A stretch of DNA of 64,000 nucleotides, from contig JANJXV010000159.1 of assembly GCA_024803745.1 (NCBI GenBank), positions 1,362,498-1,426,497 on the forward strand, given 5' to 3'. This document shows, piece after piece, positions 11,959-22,979 of the stretch (its first letter is position 1; every line of letters starts with the position of its first letter). Position numbers and translations under genes: made by a program. The notes under the pieces were generated by a model. It had not been told where the DNA came from. It saw only the letters and a program-made list of their open reading frames with translations, and made no database searches. The DNA comes from Megascapheus bottae (Eukaryota; Chordata; Mammalia; Rodentia; Geomyidae).

Positions 11959-13340
11959 GTCAGAGATTGGAGGTGTGTGAAGTAAAAAATCAGGTATGTG
12001 AATTCACAGAAAGGAGGTGTGTGAAGTCATGGAATGGAGCTTTGTGAAGGCAAACAATGGAAGTGTGTGCAGTCACAGAAAGGAGGTGTGTGAAGGCATA
12101 GAATGGAGGAGTGTGAAGACATAGAATGGAGGTGTGTTAAGTCATAGAATGGAGTTATGTGAAGTCAGAGAATGGAAGGGTGGGAAGTCATAGAATGGAG
12201 GTGTGTGAGGTCATAGAATGGAGGTGTGTGAAGTCAAACAATGGAGTGTGTGAAGTCAAGGATAGGAGGTGTGTGATGTCATAGAATGGAGGTGTGTGAA
12301 GTCATAGAATGGCGGTGTGTGAAGTCACAGAATGGAGGTGTGTGAAGACATAGAATGCAGGTGTGTGAAGTCACAGAACGGAGGTATGTGAAGTCATAGA
12401 ATGGAGGTGTGTGAACTCATAGAATGGAGGTGTGAAGTCACAGATTGGAGGTGTGTGAACTCATGGAATGGAGGTATGTGAAGTCACAATGGAGGTGTGT
12501 GAAGTAATCGAATGGAGGTGTGTGAAGTCACAGAATGGAGGTGTGTGAAGTGATAGAATGGAGGTGTGTGAACTCATAGAATGGAGGTGTGTGAATTCAC
12601 AATGGAGGTGTGTGAAGTCATAGAATGCATGTGTGTGAAGTCACAAAATGGAGGAGTGTGAAGGCAGAATGGAGGTGTGCGAATTCTTAGAATGGAAGTG
12701 TTTGAAATCAGAATGGAGGTGTGTGAAGTCATAGAATAGAGGTGTGTGAAGTCACAGAATGGAGGTGTGTGAAGTCATAGAATGGAGGTGTGTGAACTCA
12801 GAATGGATGTGTGTGAAGTCACAATGGAGGTGAATGAAGTCATAGAATGGAGGTGTGGGAAGTCCCAGAATGGTGGTGTGTGAAGTCATAGAATGGAGGT
12901 GCGTGAAGTCAGAATGGAGGTGTGTAAAGTAAAAGAATGGAGGTGTGGGAAATCATAGAATGGATGTGTGTGTAGTCACAGGATGGAGGTGTGTGAAGTC
13001 ATAGAATGGAGGTGTGTGAAGTCCTAGAATGGATGGGTGTGAAGTCCTGGAATGGAGGTGTGTGAAGTCATAGAATGGAGCTGTGTGAAGTCCTAGAATG
13101 GAGGGGTGTGAAGTCCTGGAATGGAGGTGTGTGAAGTCACAGAATGAAGGTGTGTGAAGTCATAGAAAGCAGGTGTGTGAAGTCACAGAACGGAGGTGGG
13201 TGAAGTCATAGAATGGAGGTGAGTGAACTCATAGAATGGAGGTGTGAAGTCATAGATTGGAGGTGTGTGAACTCATAGAATGGAGGTGTGTGAAGTCATA
13301 GAATGGAAGTGTGTGAAGTCATAGAATGGAGGTGTGTGAA
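11959..13340. repeat. Higher-order repeat B2 (1382 bp)
   Basis: Copy of B1 at an offset of 3634 bp. Near 12896 it has GAGGTGCGTG rather than the GAGGGGCGTG of B1 (near 9266), so the pair is not perfectly identical. Another B follows directly. Confidence 0.9.
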
Positions 13341-14155
13341 GTCATAGATTGGAGGTGTGTGAAGTAAAAAATCAGGTATGTGAATTCACAGAAAGGAGGT
13401 GTGTGAAGTCATGGAATGGAGCTTTGTGAAGGCAAACAATGGAAGTGTGTGCAGTCACAGAAAGGAGGTGTGTGAAAGCATAGAATGGAGGAGTGTGAAG
13501 ACATAGAATGGAGGTGTGTTAAGTCATAGAATGGAGGTATGTGAAGTCAGAGAATGGAAGGGTGGGAAGTCATAGAATGGAGGTGTGTGAGGTCATAGAA
13601 TGGAGGTGTGTGAAGTCAAACAATGGAGTGTGTGAAGTCAAGGATAGGAGGTGTGTGATGTCATAGAATGGAGGTGTGTGAAGTCATAGAATGGCGGTGT
13701 GTGAAGTCACAGAATGGAGGTGTGTGAAGACATAGAATGCAGGTGTGTGAAGTCACAGAACGGAGGTATGTGAAGTCATAGAATGGAGGTGTGTGAACTC
13801 ATAGAATGGAGGTGTGAAGTCACAGATTGGAGGTGTGTGAACTCATGGAATGGAGGTATGTGAAGTCACAATGGAGGTGTGTGAAGTAATCGAATGGAGG
13901 TGTGTGAAGTCACAGAATGGAGGTGTGTGAAGTGATAGAATGGAGGTGTGTGAACTCATAGAATGGAGGTGTGTGAATTCACAATGGAGGTGTGTGAAGT
14001 CATAGAATGCAGGTGTGTGAAGTCACAAAATGGAGGAGTGTGAAGGCAGAATGGAGGTGTGCGAATTCTTAGAATGGAAGTGTTTGAAATCAGAATGGAG
14101 GTGTGTGAAGTCATAGAATAGAGGTGTGTGAAGTCACAGAATGGAGGTGTGTGAA
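13341..14155. repeat. Higher-order repeat B3, partial (about 815 bp)
   Basis: Starts like B1 and B2, but with GTCATAGATTGG in place of GTCAGAGATTGG, and stays in register at 1382 bp until 14155. There B2 has GTCATAG (12774) and this copy has GTCAGAATGG. The B-specific part is complete. The A-like tail of B is missing. Confidence 0.88.
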
Positions 14156-14463
14156 GTCAGAATGGAGGTGTGTGAAGTCCTGGAATGGAGATGTGTGAAC
14201 TCAGAATGCAGTTGTGTGAAGTCACAGAATGGAGGTGTGTGAAGTCATAGAATGGAGGTGTGTGAAATCACAGAATGGAGGTGTGTGAAGTAATAGAATG
14301 GAGGTGTGTGAATTCACAGTGGAGGTGTGTGAAGTCATAAATTGGAGGTGTGTGAAGTCACAAATGGAGGAGTGTGAAGTCAGAATGGAGGTGTGCGAAT
14401 TCTTAGAATGGAAGTGTTTGAAATCAGAATGGAGGTGTGTGAAGTCATAGAATGGAGGTGTGT
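14156..14463. repeat. Junction between families B and C
   Basis: About 308 bp of 23-bp units that fit neither periodicity. It begins with a GTCCTGGAATGGAGATG monomer as in family A (near 2172), then runs through GTAATAG, GAATTCACAGTGG and GCGAATTCTTAG monomers known from B and C. The GAGGTAAAAATTGG monomer that marks C units starts at 14464. Confidence 0.75.
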
Positions 14464-17400
14464 GAGGTAAAAATTGGAGGTATGTGAAGTCACAGAAAGG
14501 AGGTGTGTGATGTCATAGAATGGATTTGTGTGAAGTCATACAATGGAGGTGTGTGAAGACACAGAATGGAAGTGTATGAAGTCGTAGAATGGAGGTGTGT
14601 GAAGTCACAGAATGGAGGTGTGTGAAGTCATAGAATGGAGGTGTGTGAACTCATGGAATGGAGGTGTGTGAAGTCACAATGGAGGTGTGTGAAGTAATTG
14701 AATGGAGGTGTGTGAAGTCACAGAATGTAGGTGTGTGAAGTGACAAAATGGAGGTGTGTGAACTCATAGAATGAAGGTGTGTGAATTCACAATGGAGTTG
14801 TGTGAAGTCATAGAAAGGAGGTGTGTGAAGTCACAAAATGGAGGAGTGTGAAGTCAGAATGGAGGTGTGTGAAATCATAGAATGGAGGTGTGTGAAGTCA
14901 GAATGGTGGTGAGTGAAGTCATAGAATGGAGGTGCGTGAAGTCAGAATGGAGGTGTGTGAAATCAAAGAATGGAGGTGTGTGAACTCAGAATTCAGGTGT
15001 GTGAAGTCACTGATTGGACGTGTGGGAAGTCATAGAATGCTGGTGTGTGAAGTCACAGAATGGAGGTGTGTGAAGTCATAGATTGCCGGTGTGGGAAGTC
15101 ATGGAATGGAGGTTTGGGAAGTCATGGAATGGAGGAGGGTGTAGTCATAGAATGGAGGTGTGTGAAGTCACAGAATGGAAGTGTGTGAAGTCATAGAATG
15201 GAGGTGTGTGAAGTCATAGTATGGAGGTGTGTGAAGTAAAAAATGGAGGTATGTGAAGTCACAGAAAGGAGGTGTGTGATGTCATAGAATGGATTTGTGT
15301 GAAGTCATACAATGGAGGTGTGTGAAGACAGAGAATGGAGGTGTATGAAGTCATAGAATGGTGGTGTGTGAAGTAATAGAATCGAGGTGTGTGAAGTCAT
15401 AGAATCGAGGTGTGTGAAGTCATAGAATGGAGGTGTGTGAAGTCATGGAATGGAGCTTTGTGAACTCAAAAAATGGAAGTGTGTGAAGTCACAGAAAGGA
15501 GGTGTGTGAAGTCATAGAATGGAGGTTTTTGAAGTCATAGAATGGAGGTGTTTGAAGTCATAGAAAGAAGGTTTGTGAAGTCAGAATGCAGGTGTGTGAA
15601 GTCATAGAATGGAGGTGTTTGAAGTCATAGAATGGAGGTGTGTGAAGTCAGAGAATGGAAGGGTGTGAAGTCATAGAATGGAGGTTTGTGAAATCATAGA
15701 ATGGATGTGTGTGAAGTCACAGAATGGAGGTGTGTGAAGGCAGAATTGAGGTGTGTGAAGTCAAATAATGGAGGTTTGTGAAGTCATAGAATGAAGGTGT
15801 GTGAAGTCATAGAATGGAGGTGTGTGAAGTCATAGAATGGGGTGTGTGAAGTCAGAATGGAGGTGTGTGACCTCATAGAATGGAGGTGTGTGAAGTCATA
15901 GAAGGAAGGTTTGCGAAGTCACAATTGAGGTGGGTTAAGTCATAGAATGGAGGTGTGTGAAGTCACAGAATGGAGGACAGTGAAGTCAGAATGGATGTAT
16001 GCGAAGTCATAGAATGGAGGGTTGTGAAGTCAGAATAGAGGTGTGTGAAATCATAGAATGGAGGTGTGTGAAGTCAGAATGGAGGAGTGTGAACTCATAG
16101 AATGGAAGTGTGTGAAGTCACATTGAGGTGTGTGAAGTCATAGAATGGAGGTGTGAGAAGTCACAGAATGGAGGTGAGTGAAGTCATAGAATGGAGGTGG
16201 GTGAACTCAGAATGGATGTGTGTGAAGTCACAATGGAGGTGAATGAAGTCATAGAATGGAGGTGTGGGAAGACCCAGAATGGTGGTGTGTGAAGTCATAG
16301 AATGGAGGTGCGTGAAGTCAGAATGGAGGTGTGTGAAGTCAAAGAATGGTGGTGTGGGAAATCATAGAATGGATGTGTGTGAAGTCACAGGATGGAGGTG
16401 TGTGAAGTCATAGAATGGAGGTGTGTGAAGTCCTAGAATGGATGGGCGTGAAGTCCTGGAATGGAGGTGTGTGAAGTCAAAGAATGGAGGTGTGTGAAGT
16501 CCTAGAATGGAGGGGTGTGAAGTCCTGGAATGGAGGTGTGTGAAGTCACAGAATGGAGGTGTGTGAAGTCACAGAATGGAGGTGTGTGAAGTCATAGAAA
16601 GCAGGTGTGTGAAGTCACAGAACGGAGGTGGGTGAAGTCATAGAATGGAGGTGAGTGAACTCATAGAATGGAGGTGTGAAGTCATAGATTGGAGGTGTGT
16701 GAAGTCAGAATGGAGGAGTGTGAACTCATAGAATGGAAGTGTGTGAAGTCACATGGAGGTGTGTGAAGTCATAGAATGGAGGTGTGTGAACTCAGAATGG
16801 AGGTGTGTGAAGTCACAATGGAGGTGAATGAAGTCATAGAATGGAGGTGTGTGAAGTCCCAGAATGGTGGTGTGTGAAGTCATGGAATGGAGGTTTGTGA
16901 AGACATAGAATTGAGGTGTGTGAAGTCATGGAATGGAGGTCTGGGAAGTCATAGAATGGAGGAGGATGTAGTCATAGAATGGAGGTGTGTGAAGTCACAG
17001 AATGGAGGTGTGTAAAGGCATAGAATGGAGGTGTGTGAAATCCGAGAATGGGGGGGTGTGAAGTCCTGGAATGGAGGTTTGTGAAGTCACAGAATGGAGG
17101 TGTGTGAAGTCACAGAATGGAGGTGTGTGAAGTCAAAATGGAGGTGTGTGAACTCATAGAATGGAGGTGTGTGAACTCATAGATTGGAGGTGTGTGAAGT
17201 CATGGAATGGAGATGTGTGAAGTCAAAGAATGGAGGTGTGTGAAGTCAAAGAATGGAGGTGTGTGAAGTCATAGAATGGAGGTGTGTGAAATCCCAGAAT
17301 GGAGGTGTGTGAAGTCACAGAATGTAGGTGTATGAAGTCAGAATGGGGTTGTGTGAAGTCAAAGAATGAAGGTGTGGGAAATCATAGAATGGAGGTGTGT

Positions 17401-18607
17401 GAAGTCACAGGATGGAGGTGTGTGAAGTCATAGAATGGAGGTGAGTGCAGTCAGAATGGAGGTGTGTGAAGTGACAGAATGGAGGTGTGTGAAGTCACAG
17501 TAGAGGTGTGTGAAGTCAGAATGCAGGTGCGTGAAGTCACAGAATGGAGGTGTGTGAAGTCACAGATGGAGGTGTGTGAATTCACAGAATATAGGTGTGT
17601 AAATTCATAGAATGGAGGTGTGTGAAGTCACAGGATGTAGGTGTGTCAAGTCAAAGAATGGAGGAGAGTGTAGTCAGAACGGAGGTGTGTGAAGTCACAA
17701 AATGGAGGTCGGTGAAGTCACAATAGAGGTATGTGAAATCAGAATACAGGTGTGTGAAGTCACAGAATGGAGGTGTGTGAAGTCATAGAATCGAGGTGAG
17801 TACAGTCAGAATGTAGGTGTGTGAAGTCACAGAATGGAGTTGTGTGAACTCAGAATGGAGGTGTGCGAATTCACAGAATGGAGGTGTGTGAATTCATAGA
17901 ATGGAGGTGTGTGAAGACATTGAATGAAGGTGTGTGACATCAGAATGAACGTGTGTGAAGGCACAGAATGCACGTGGGTGAACTCAGAATGGAGATGTGT
18001 GAAGTCACAGAATGGAGGTGTGTGAAGTCATACAATGCAGGTGTGTGAACACATAGAATGGAGGTGTGAAGTCAGAGATTGGAGGTGTGTGAACTCATGG
18101 AATGGAGGGGTGTGAAGTCACAGTGGAGGTGTGTGAAGTAATCGAATGGAGGTGTGTGAAGTCACAGAATGGAGGTGTGTGAATTGATAGAATGGAGGTG
18201 TGTGAACTCATAGAATGGAAGTGTGTGAATTCACAATGGAGGTGTGTGAAGTCATAGATTGGATGTGTGTGAAGTCACAAAATGGAGGAGTGTGAAGTCA
18301 GAATGGAGGTGTGCGAATTCTTAGAATGGAAGTGTTTGAAATTAGAATGGAGGTGTGTGAAGTCATAGAATGGAGGTGTGTGAAATCATAGAATGGAGGT
18401 GTGTGAAGTCATAGAATGGAGGTGTGTGAATTCAGAATGGAGGTGTGTGAAGTCGTGGAATGGAGATGTGTGAACTCAGAATGGAGTTGTTTGAAGTCAT
18501 AGAATGGAGGTGTGTGAAGTGATAGAATGGAGGTGTGTGAAGTCATAGAATGGAATTGTTTGAAGTCATAAAATGGAGGTGTGTGAAGTCATAGAATGGA
18601 GGCTTGT
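14464..18607. repeat. Higher-order repeat C1 (4144 bp)
   Basis: First C unit, phased on GAGGTAAAAATTGG. Ordered markers are GCCGG 15085, GTAAAAAATGG 15236, a single GTCAAAATGG at 17132, GTGTCAAG near 17645 and CACGTG 17971. It keeps the A-like state GTATGCGAAG near 15990, while all later C units that retain this monomer have GTAAGCGAAG. It also lacks the 44-bp insertion found from C3 on. Its GCCGG monomer begins GATTGCC, a private variant. It looks like the transitional, oldest-state C copy. Confidence 0.93.
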
Positions 18608-21600
18608 GAGGTAAAAATTGGAGGTATGTGAAGTCACAGAAAGGAGGTGTGTGATGTCATAGAATGGAGTTGTGTGAAGTCATACAATGGAGGTGTGTGA
18701 AGACACAGAATGGAGGTGTATGAAGTCATAGAATGGAGGTGTGTGAAGTCACAGAATGGAGGTATGTGAAGTCATAGAATGGAGGTGTGTGAACTCATGG
18801 AATGGAGGTGTGTGAAGTCACAATGGAGGTGTGTGAAGTAATTGAATGGAGGTGTGTGAAGTCACAGAATATAGGTGTGTGAAGTGACAGAATGGAGGTG
18901 TGTGAACTCATAGAATGGAGGTGTGTGAATTCACAATGGAGTTGTGTGAAGCCATAGAAAGGAGGTGTGTGAAGTCACAAAATGGAGGAGTGTGAAGTCA
19001 GAATGGAGGTGTGTGAAATCATAGACTGGAGGTGTGTGAAGTCAGAATGGTGGTGTGTGAAGTCATAGAATGGAGGTGCGTGAAGTCAGAATGAAGGTGT
19101 GTGAAATCAAAGAATGGAGGTGTGTGAACTCAGAATTCAGGTGTGTGAAGTCACTGATTGGACGTGTGGGAAGTCATAGAATGCAGGTGTGTGAAGTCAC
19201 AGAATGGAGGTGTGTGAAGTCATAGAATGCCGGTGTGGGAAATCATGGAATGGAGGTGTGGGAAGTCATGGAATGGAGGAGGTTGTAGTCATAGAATGGA
19301 GGTGTGTGAAATCACAGAATGGAAGTGTGTGAAGTCATAGAATGGAGGTGTGTGAAGTCATAGAATGGAGGTGTGTGAAGTAAAAAATGGAGGTATGTGA
19401 AGTCACAGAAAGGAGGTGTGTGATGTCATAGAATGGATTTGTGTGAAGTCATACAATGGAGGTGTGTGAAGACAGAGAATGGAGGTGTATGAAGTCATAG
19501 AATGGTGGTGTGTGAAGTCATAGAATCGAGGTGTGTGAAGTCATAGAATCGAGGTGTGTGAAGTCATAGAATGGAGGTGTGTGAAGTCATGGAATGGAGC
19601 TTTGTGAAGTCAAAAAATGGAAGTGTGTGAAGTCACAGAAAGGATGTGTGTGAAGTCATAGAATGGAGGTTTTTGAAGTCATAGAATGGAGGTGTTTGAA
19701 GTCATAGAAAGAAGGTTTGTGAAGTCAGAATGCAGGTGTGTGAAGTCATAGAATGGAGGTGTTTGAAATCATAGAATGGAGGTGTGTGAAGTCAGAGAAT
19801 GGAAGGGTGTGAAGTCATAGAATGGAGGTGTGTGAAATCATAGAATGGATGTGTGTGAAGTCACAGAATGGAGGTGTGTGAAGGCAGAATTGAGGTGTGT
19901 GAAGTCAAATAATGGAGGTTTGTGAAGTCATAGAATGAAGGTGTGTGAAGTCATAGAATGGAGGTGTGTGAAGTCATAGAATGGGGTGTGTGAAGTCAGA
20001 ATGGAGGTGTGTGACCTCATAGAATGGAGGTGTGTGAAGTCATAGAAGGAAGGTTTGCGAAGTCACAATTGAGGTGGGTTAAGTCATAGAATGGAGGTGT
20101 GTGAAGTCACAGAATGGAGGACAGTGAAGTCAGAATGGATGTAAGCGAAGTCATAGAATGGAGGGTTGTGAAGTCAGAATAGAGGTGTGTGAAATCATAG
20201 AATGGAGGTGTGTGAAGTCAGAATGGAGGAGTGTGAACTCATAGAATGGAAGTGTGTGAAGTCACATTGAGGTGTGTGAAGTCATAGAATGGAGGTGTGT
20301 GAAGTCACAGAATGGAGGTGTGTGAAGTCATAGAATGGAGGTGTGTGAACTCAGAATGGATGTGTGTGAAGTCACAATGGAGGTGAATGAAGTCATAGAA
20401 TGGAGGTGTGGGAAGTCCCAGAATGGTGGTGTGTGAAGTCATAGAATGGAGGTGCGTGAAGTCAGAATGGAGGTGTGTGAAGTCAAAGAATGGAGGTGTG
20501 GGAAATCATAGAATGGATGTGTGTGAAGTCACAGGATGGAGGTGTGTGAAGTCATAGAACGGAGGTGTGAGAAGTCCTAGAATGGATGGGCGTGAAGTCC
20601 TGGAATGGAGGTGTGTGAAGTCAAAGAATGGAGGTGTGTGAAGTCCTAGAATGGAGGGGTGTGAAGTCCTGGAATGGAGGTGTGTGAAGTCACAGAATGG
20701 AGGTGTGTGAAGTCACAGAATGGAGGTGTGTGAAGTCATAGAAAGCAGGTGTGTGAAGTCACAGAACGGAGGTGGGTGAAGTCATAGAATGGAGGTGAGT
20801 GAACTCATAGAATGGAGGTGTGAAGTCATAGATTGGAGGTGTGTGAAGTCAGAATGGAGGAGTGTGAACTCATAGAATGGAAGTGTGTGAAGTCACATGG
20901 AGGTGTGTGAAGTCATAGAATGGAGGTGTGTGAACTCAGAATGGAGGTGTGTGAAGTCACAATGGAGGTGAATGAAGTCATAGAATGGAGGTGTGTGAAG
21001 TCCCAGAATGGTGGTGTGTGAAGTCATGGAATGGAGGTTTGTGAAGACATAGAATTGAGGTGTGTGAAGTCATGGAATGGAGGTCTGGGAAGTCATAGAA
21101 TGGAGGAGGATGTAGTCATAGAATGGAGGTGTGTGAAGTCACAGAATGGAGGTGTGTAAAGGCATAGAATGGAGGTGTGTGAAATCCGAGAATGGAGGGG
21201 TGTGAAGTCCTGGAATGGAGGTTTGTGAAGTCACAGAATGGAGGTGTGTGAAGTCACAGAATGGAGGTGTGTGAAGTCAAAATGGAGGTGTGTGAACTCA
21301 TAGAATGGAGGTGTGTGAACTCATAGATTGGAGGTGTGTGAAGTCAAAATGGAGGTGTGTGAACTCATAGAATGGAGGTGTGTGAACTCATAGATTGGAG
21401 GTGTGTGAAGTCATTGAATGGAGATGTGTGAAGTCAAAGAATGGAGGTGTGTGAAGTCAAAGAATGGAGGTGTGTGAAGTCACAGAATGTAGGTGTATGA
21501 AGTCAGAATGGGGTTGTGTGAAGTCAAAGAATGAAGGTGTGGGAAATCATAGAATGGAGGTGTGTGAAGTCACAGGATGGAGGAGTGTGAAGTCATAGAA

Positions 21601-22749
21601 TGGAGGTGAGTGCAGTCAGAATGGAGGTGTGTGAAGTGACAGAATGGAGGTGTGTGAAGTCACAGTAGAGGTGTGTGAAGTCAGAATGCAGGTGCGTGAA
21701 GTCACAGAATGGAGGTGTGTGAAGTCACAGATGGAGGTGTGTGAATTCACAGAATATTGGTGTGTAAATTCATAGAATGGAGGTGTGTGAAGTCACAGGA
21801 TGTAGGTGTGTCAAGTCAAAGAATGGAGGAGAGTGTAGTCAGAACGGAGGTGTGTGAAGTCACAAAATGGAGGTCGGTGAAGTCACAATAGAGGTATGTG
21901 AAATCAGAATACAGGTGTGTGAAGTCACAGAATGGAGGTGTGTGAAGTCATAGAATCGAGGTGAGTACAGTCAGAATGGAGGTGTGTGAAGTCACAGAAT
22001 GGAGTTGTGTGAACTCAGAATGGAGGTGTGCGAATTCACAGAATGGAGGTGTGTGAATTCATAGAATGGAGGTGTGTGAAGACATTGAATGAAGGTGTGT
22101 GACGTCAGAATGAACGTATGTGAAGGCACAGAATGCACGTGTGTGAACTCAGAATGGAGATGTGTGAAGTCACAGAATGGAGGTGTGTGAAGTCATACAA
22201 TGCAGGTGTGTGAACACATAGAATGGAGGTGTGAAGTCATAGATTGGAGGTGTGTGAACTCATGGAATGGAGGGGTGTGAAGTCACAATGGAGGTGTGTG
22301 AAGTAATCGAATGGAATTGTGTGAAGTCACAGAATGGAGGTGTGTGAATTGATAGAATGGAGGTTTGTGAACTCATAGAATGGAAGTGTGTGAATTCACA
22401 ATGGAGGTGTGTGAAGTCATAGATTGGATGTGTGTGAAGTCACAAAATGGAGGAGTGGGAAGTCAGAATGGAGGTGTGCGAATTCTTAGAATGGAAGTGT
22501 TTGAAATTAGAATGGAGGTGTGTGAAGTCATAGAATGGAGGTGTGTGAAGTCACAGAATGGTGGTGTGTGAAGTCATAGAATGGAGGTGTGTGAAGTCAG
22601 AATGGAGGTGTGTGAAGTCGTGGAATGGAGATGTGTGAACTCAGAATGGAGTTGTTTGAAGTCATAGAATGGAGGTGTGTGAAGTCATAGAATGGAATTG
22701 TTTGAAGTCATAGAATGGAGGTGTGTGAAGTCATAGAATGGAGGTGTGT
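18608..22749. repeat. Higher-order repeat C2 (4142 bp)
   Basis: Markers are at GCCGG 19229, GTAAAAAATGG 19380 and CACGTG 22136. The first two lie 4144 bp from their C1 counterparts. It has the derived GTAAGCGAAG near 20131, a doubled 67-bp segment at 21276, loss of two monomers after it, and a TGACGTCA at 22100. It lacks the 44-bp insertion of later copies. Confidence 0.94.
21276..21409. repeat. 67-bp three-monomer segment duplicated in tandem (C2)
   Basis: The trio GTCAAAATGG (21 bp), CTCATAGAATGG (23 bp) and CTCATAGATTGG (23 bp) occurs twice in a row, starting at 21276 and 21343. Unit C1 has it once (17132). Confidence 0.93.
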
Positions 22750-22935
22750 GAGGTAAAAATTGGAGGTATGTGAAGTCACAGAAAGGAGGTGTGTGATGTC
22801 ATAGAATGGATTTGTGTGAAGTCATACAATGGAGGTGTGTGAAGACACAGAATGGAGGTGTATGAAGTCGTAGAATGGAGGTGTGTGAAGTCACAGAATG
22901 GAGGTGTGTGAAGTCATAGAATGGAGGTGTGTGAA

Positions 22936-22979
22936 CAAATAGAATGGAGGTGTAAAGTCATAGATTGGAGGTGTGTGAA
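22936..22979. repeat. 44-bp two-monomer insertion, first occurrence
   Basis: A pair of monomers starting CAAATAGAATGG and containing GGTGTAAAGTC is inserted between two monomers that are adjacent in C1 and C2 (14650 and near 18794). It shifts later C3 markers by 44 bp (4186 instead of 4142 relative to C2). The same insertion is in every later C and D unit (near 27100, 30727, 34103, 37132, 40620, 43511, 46999, 50499, 54010, 57667, 59289 and 61047). Confidence 0.92.

Larger units (their letters stand above)
9707..13340. repeat. Composite A4+B2 super-repeat, 3634 bp, second copy
   Basis: Second copy of the A+B block at 6073-9706. After it the array goes straight to a third B (13341) rather than a new A, so the composite has only two full copies here. 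Confidence 0.92.

Noticed and set aside
15085..15089. GCCGG monomer as a possible functional GC-rich element
   Set aside because: Only a two-base variant of the usual GAGGTG; useful as a marker, but nothing else sets it apart, and it is lost from C5 and all D units.
22380..22571. Open frame of 63 codons on the + strand, repeated at 26543-26734 and in altered form at 30194-30406
   Set aside because: The identical product 4163 bp apart reflects copying of the C unit, not selection on a gene. It is a read-through of the 23-bp repeat (MEVCE... pattern) that changes as soon as the monomers change, as in the third copy.
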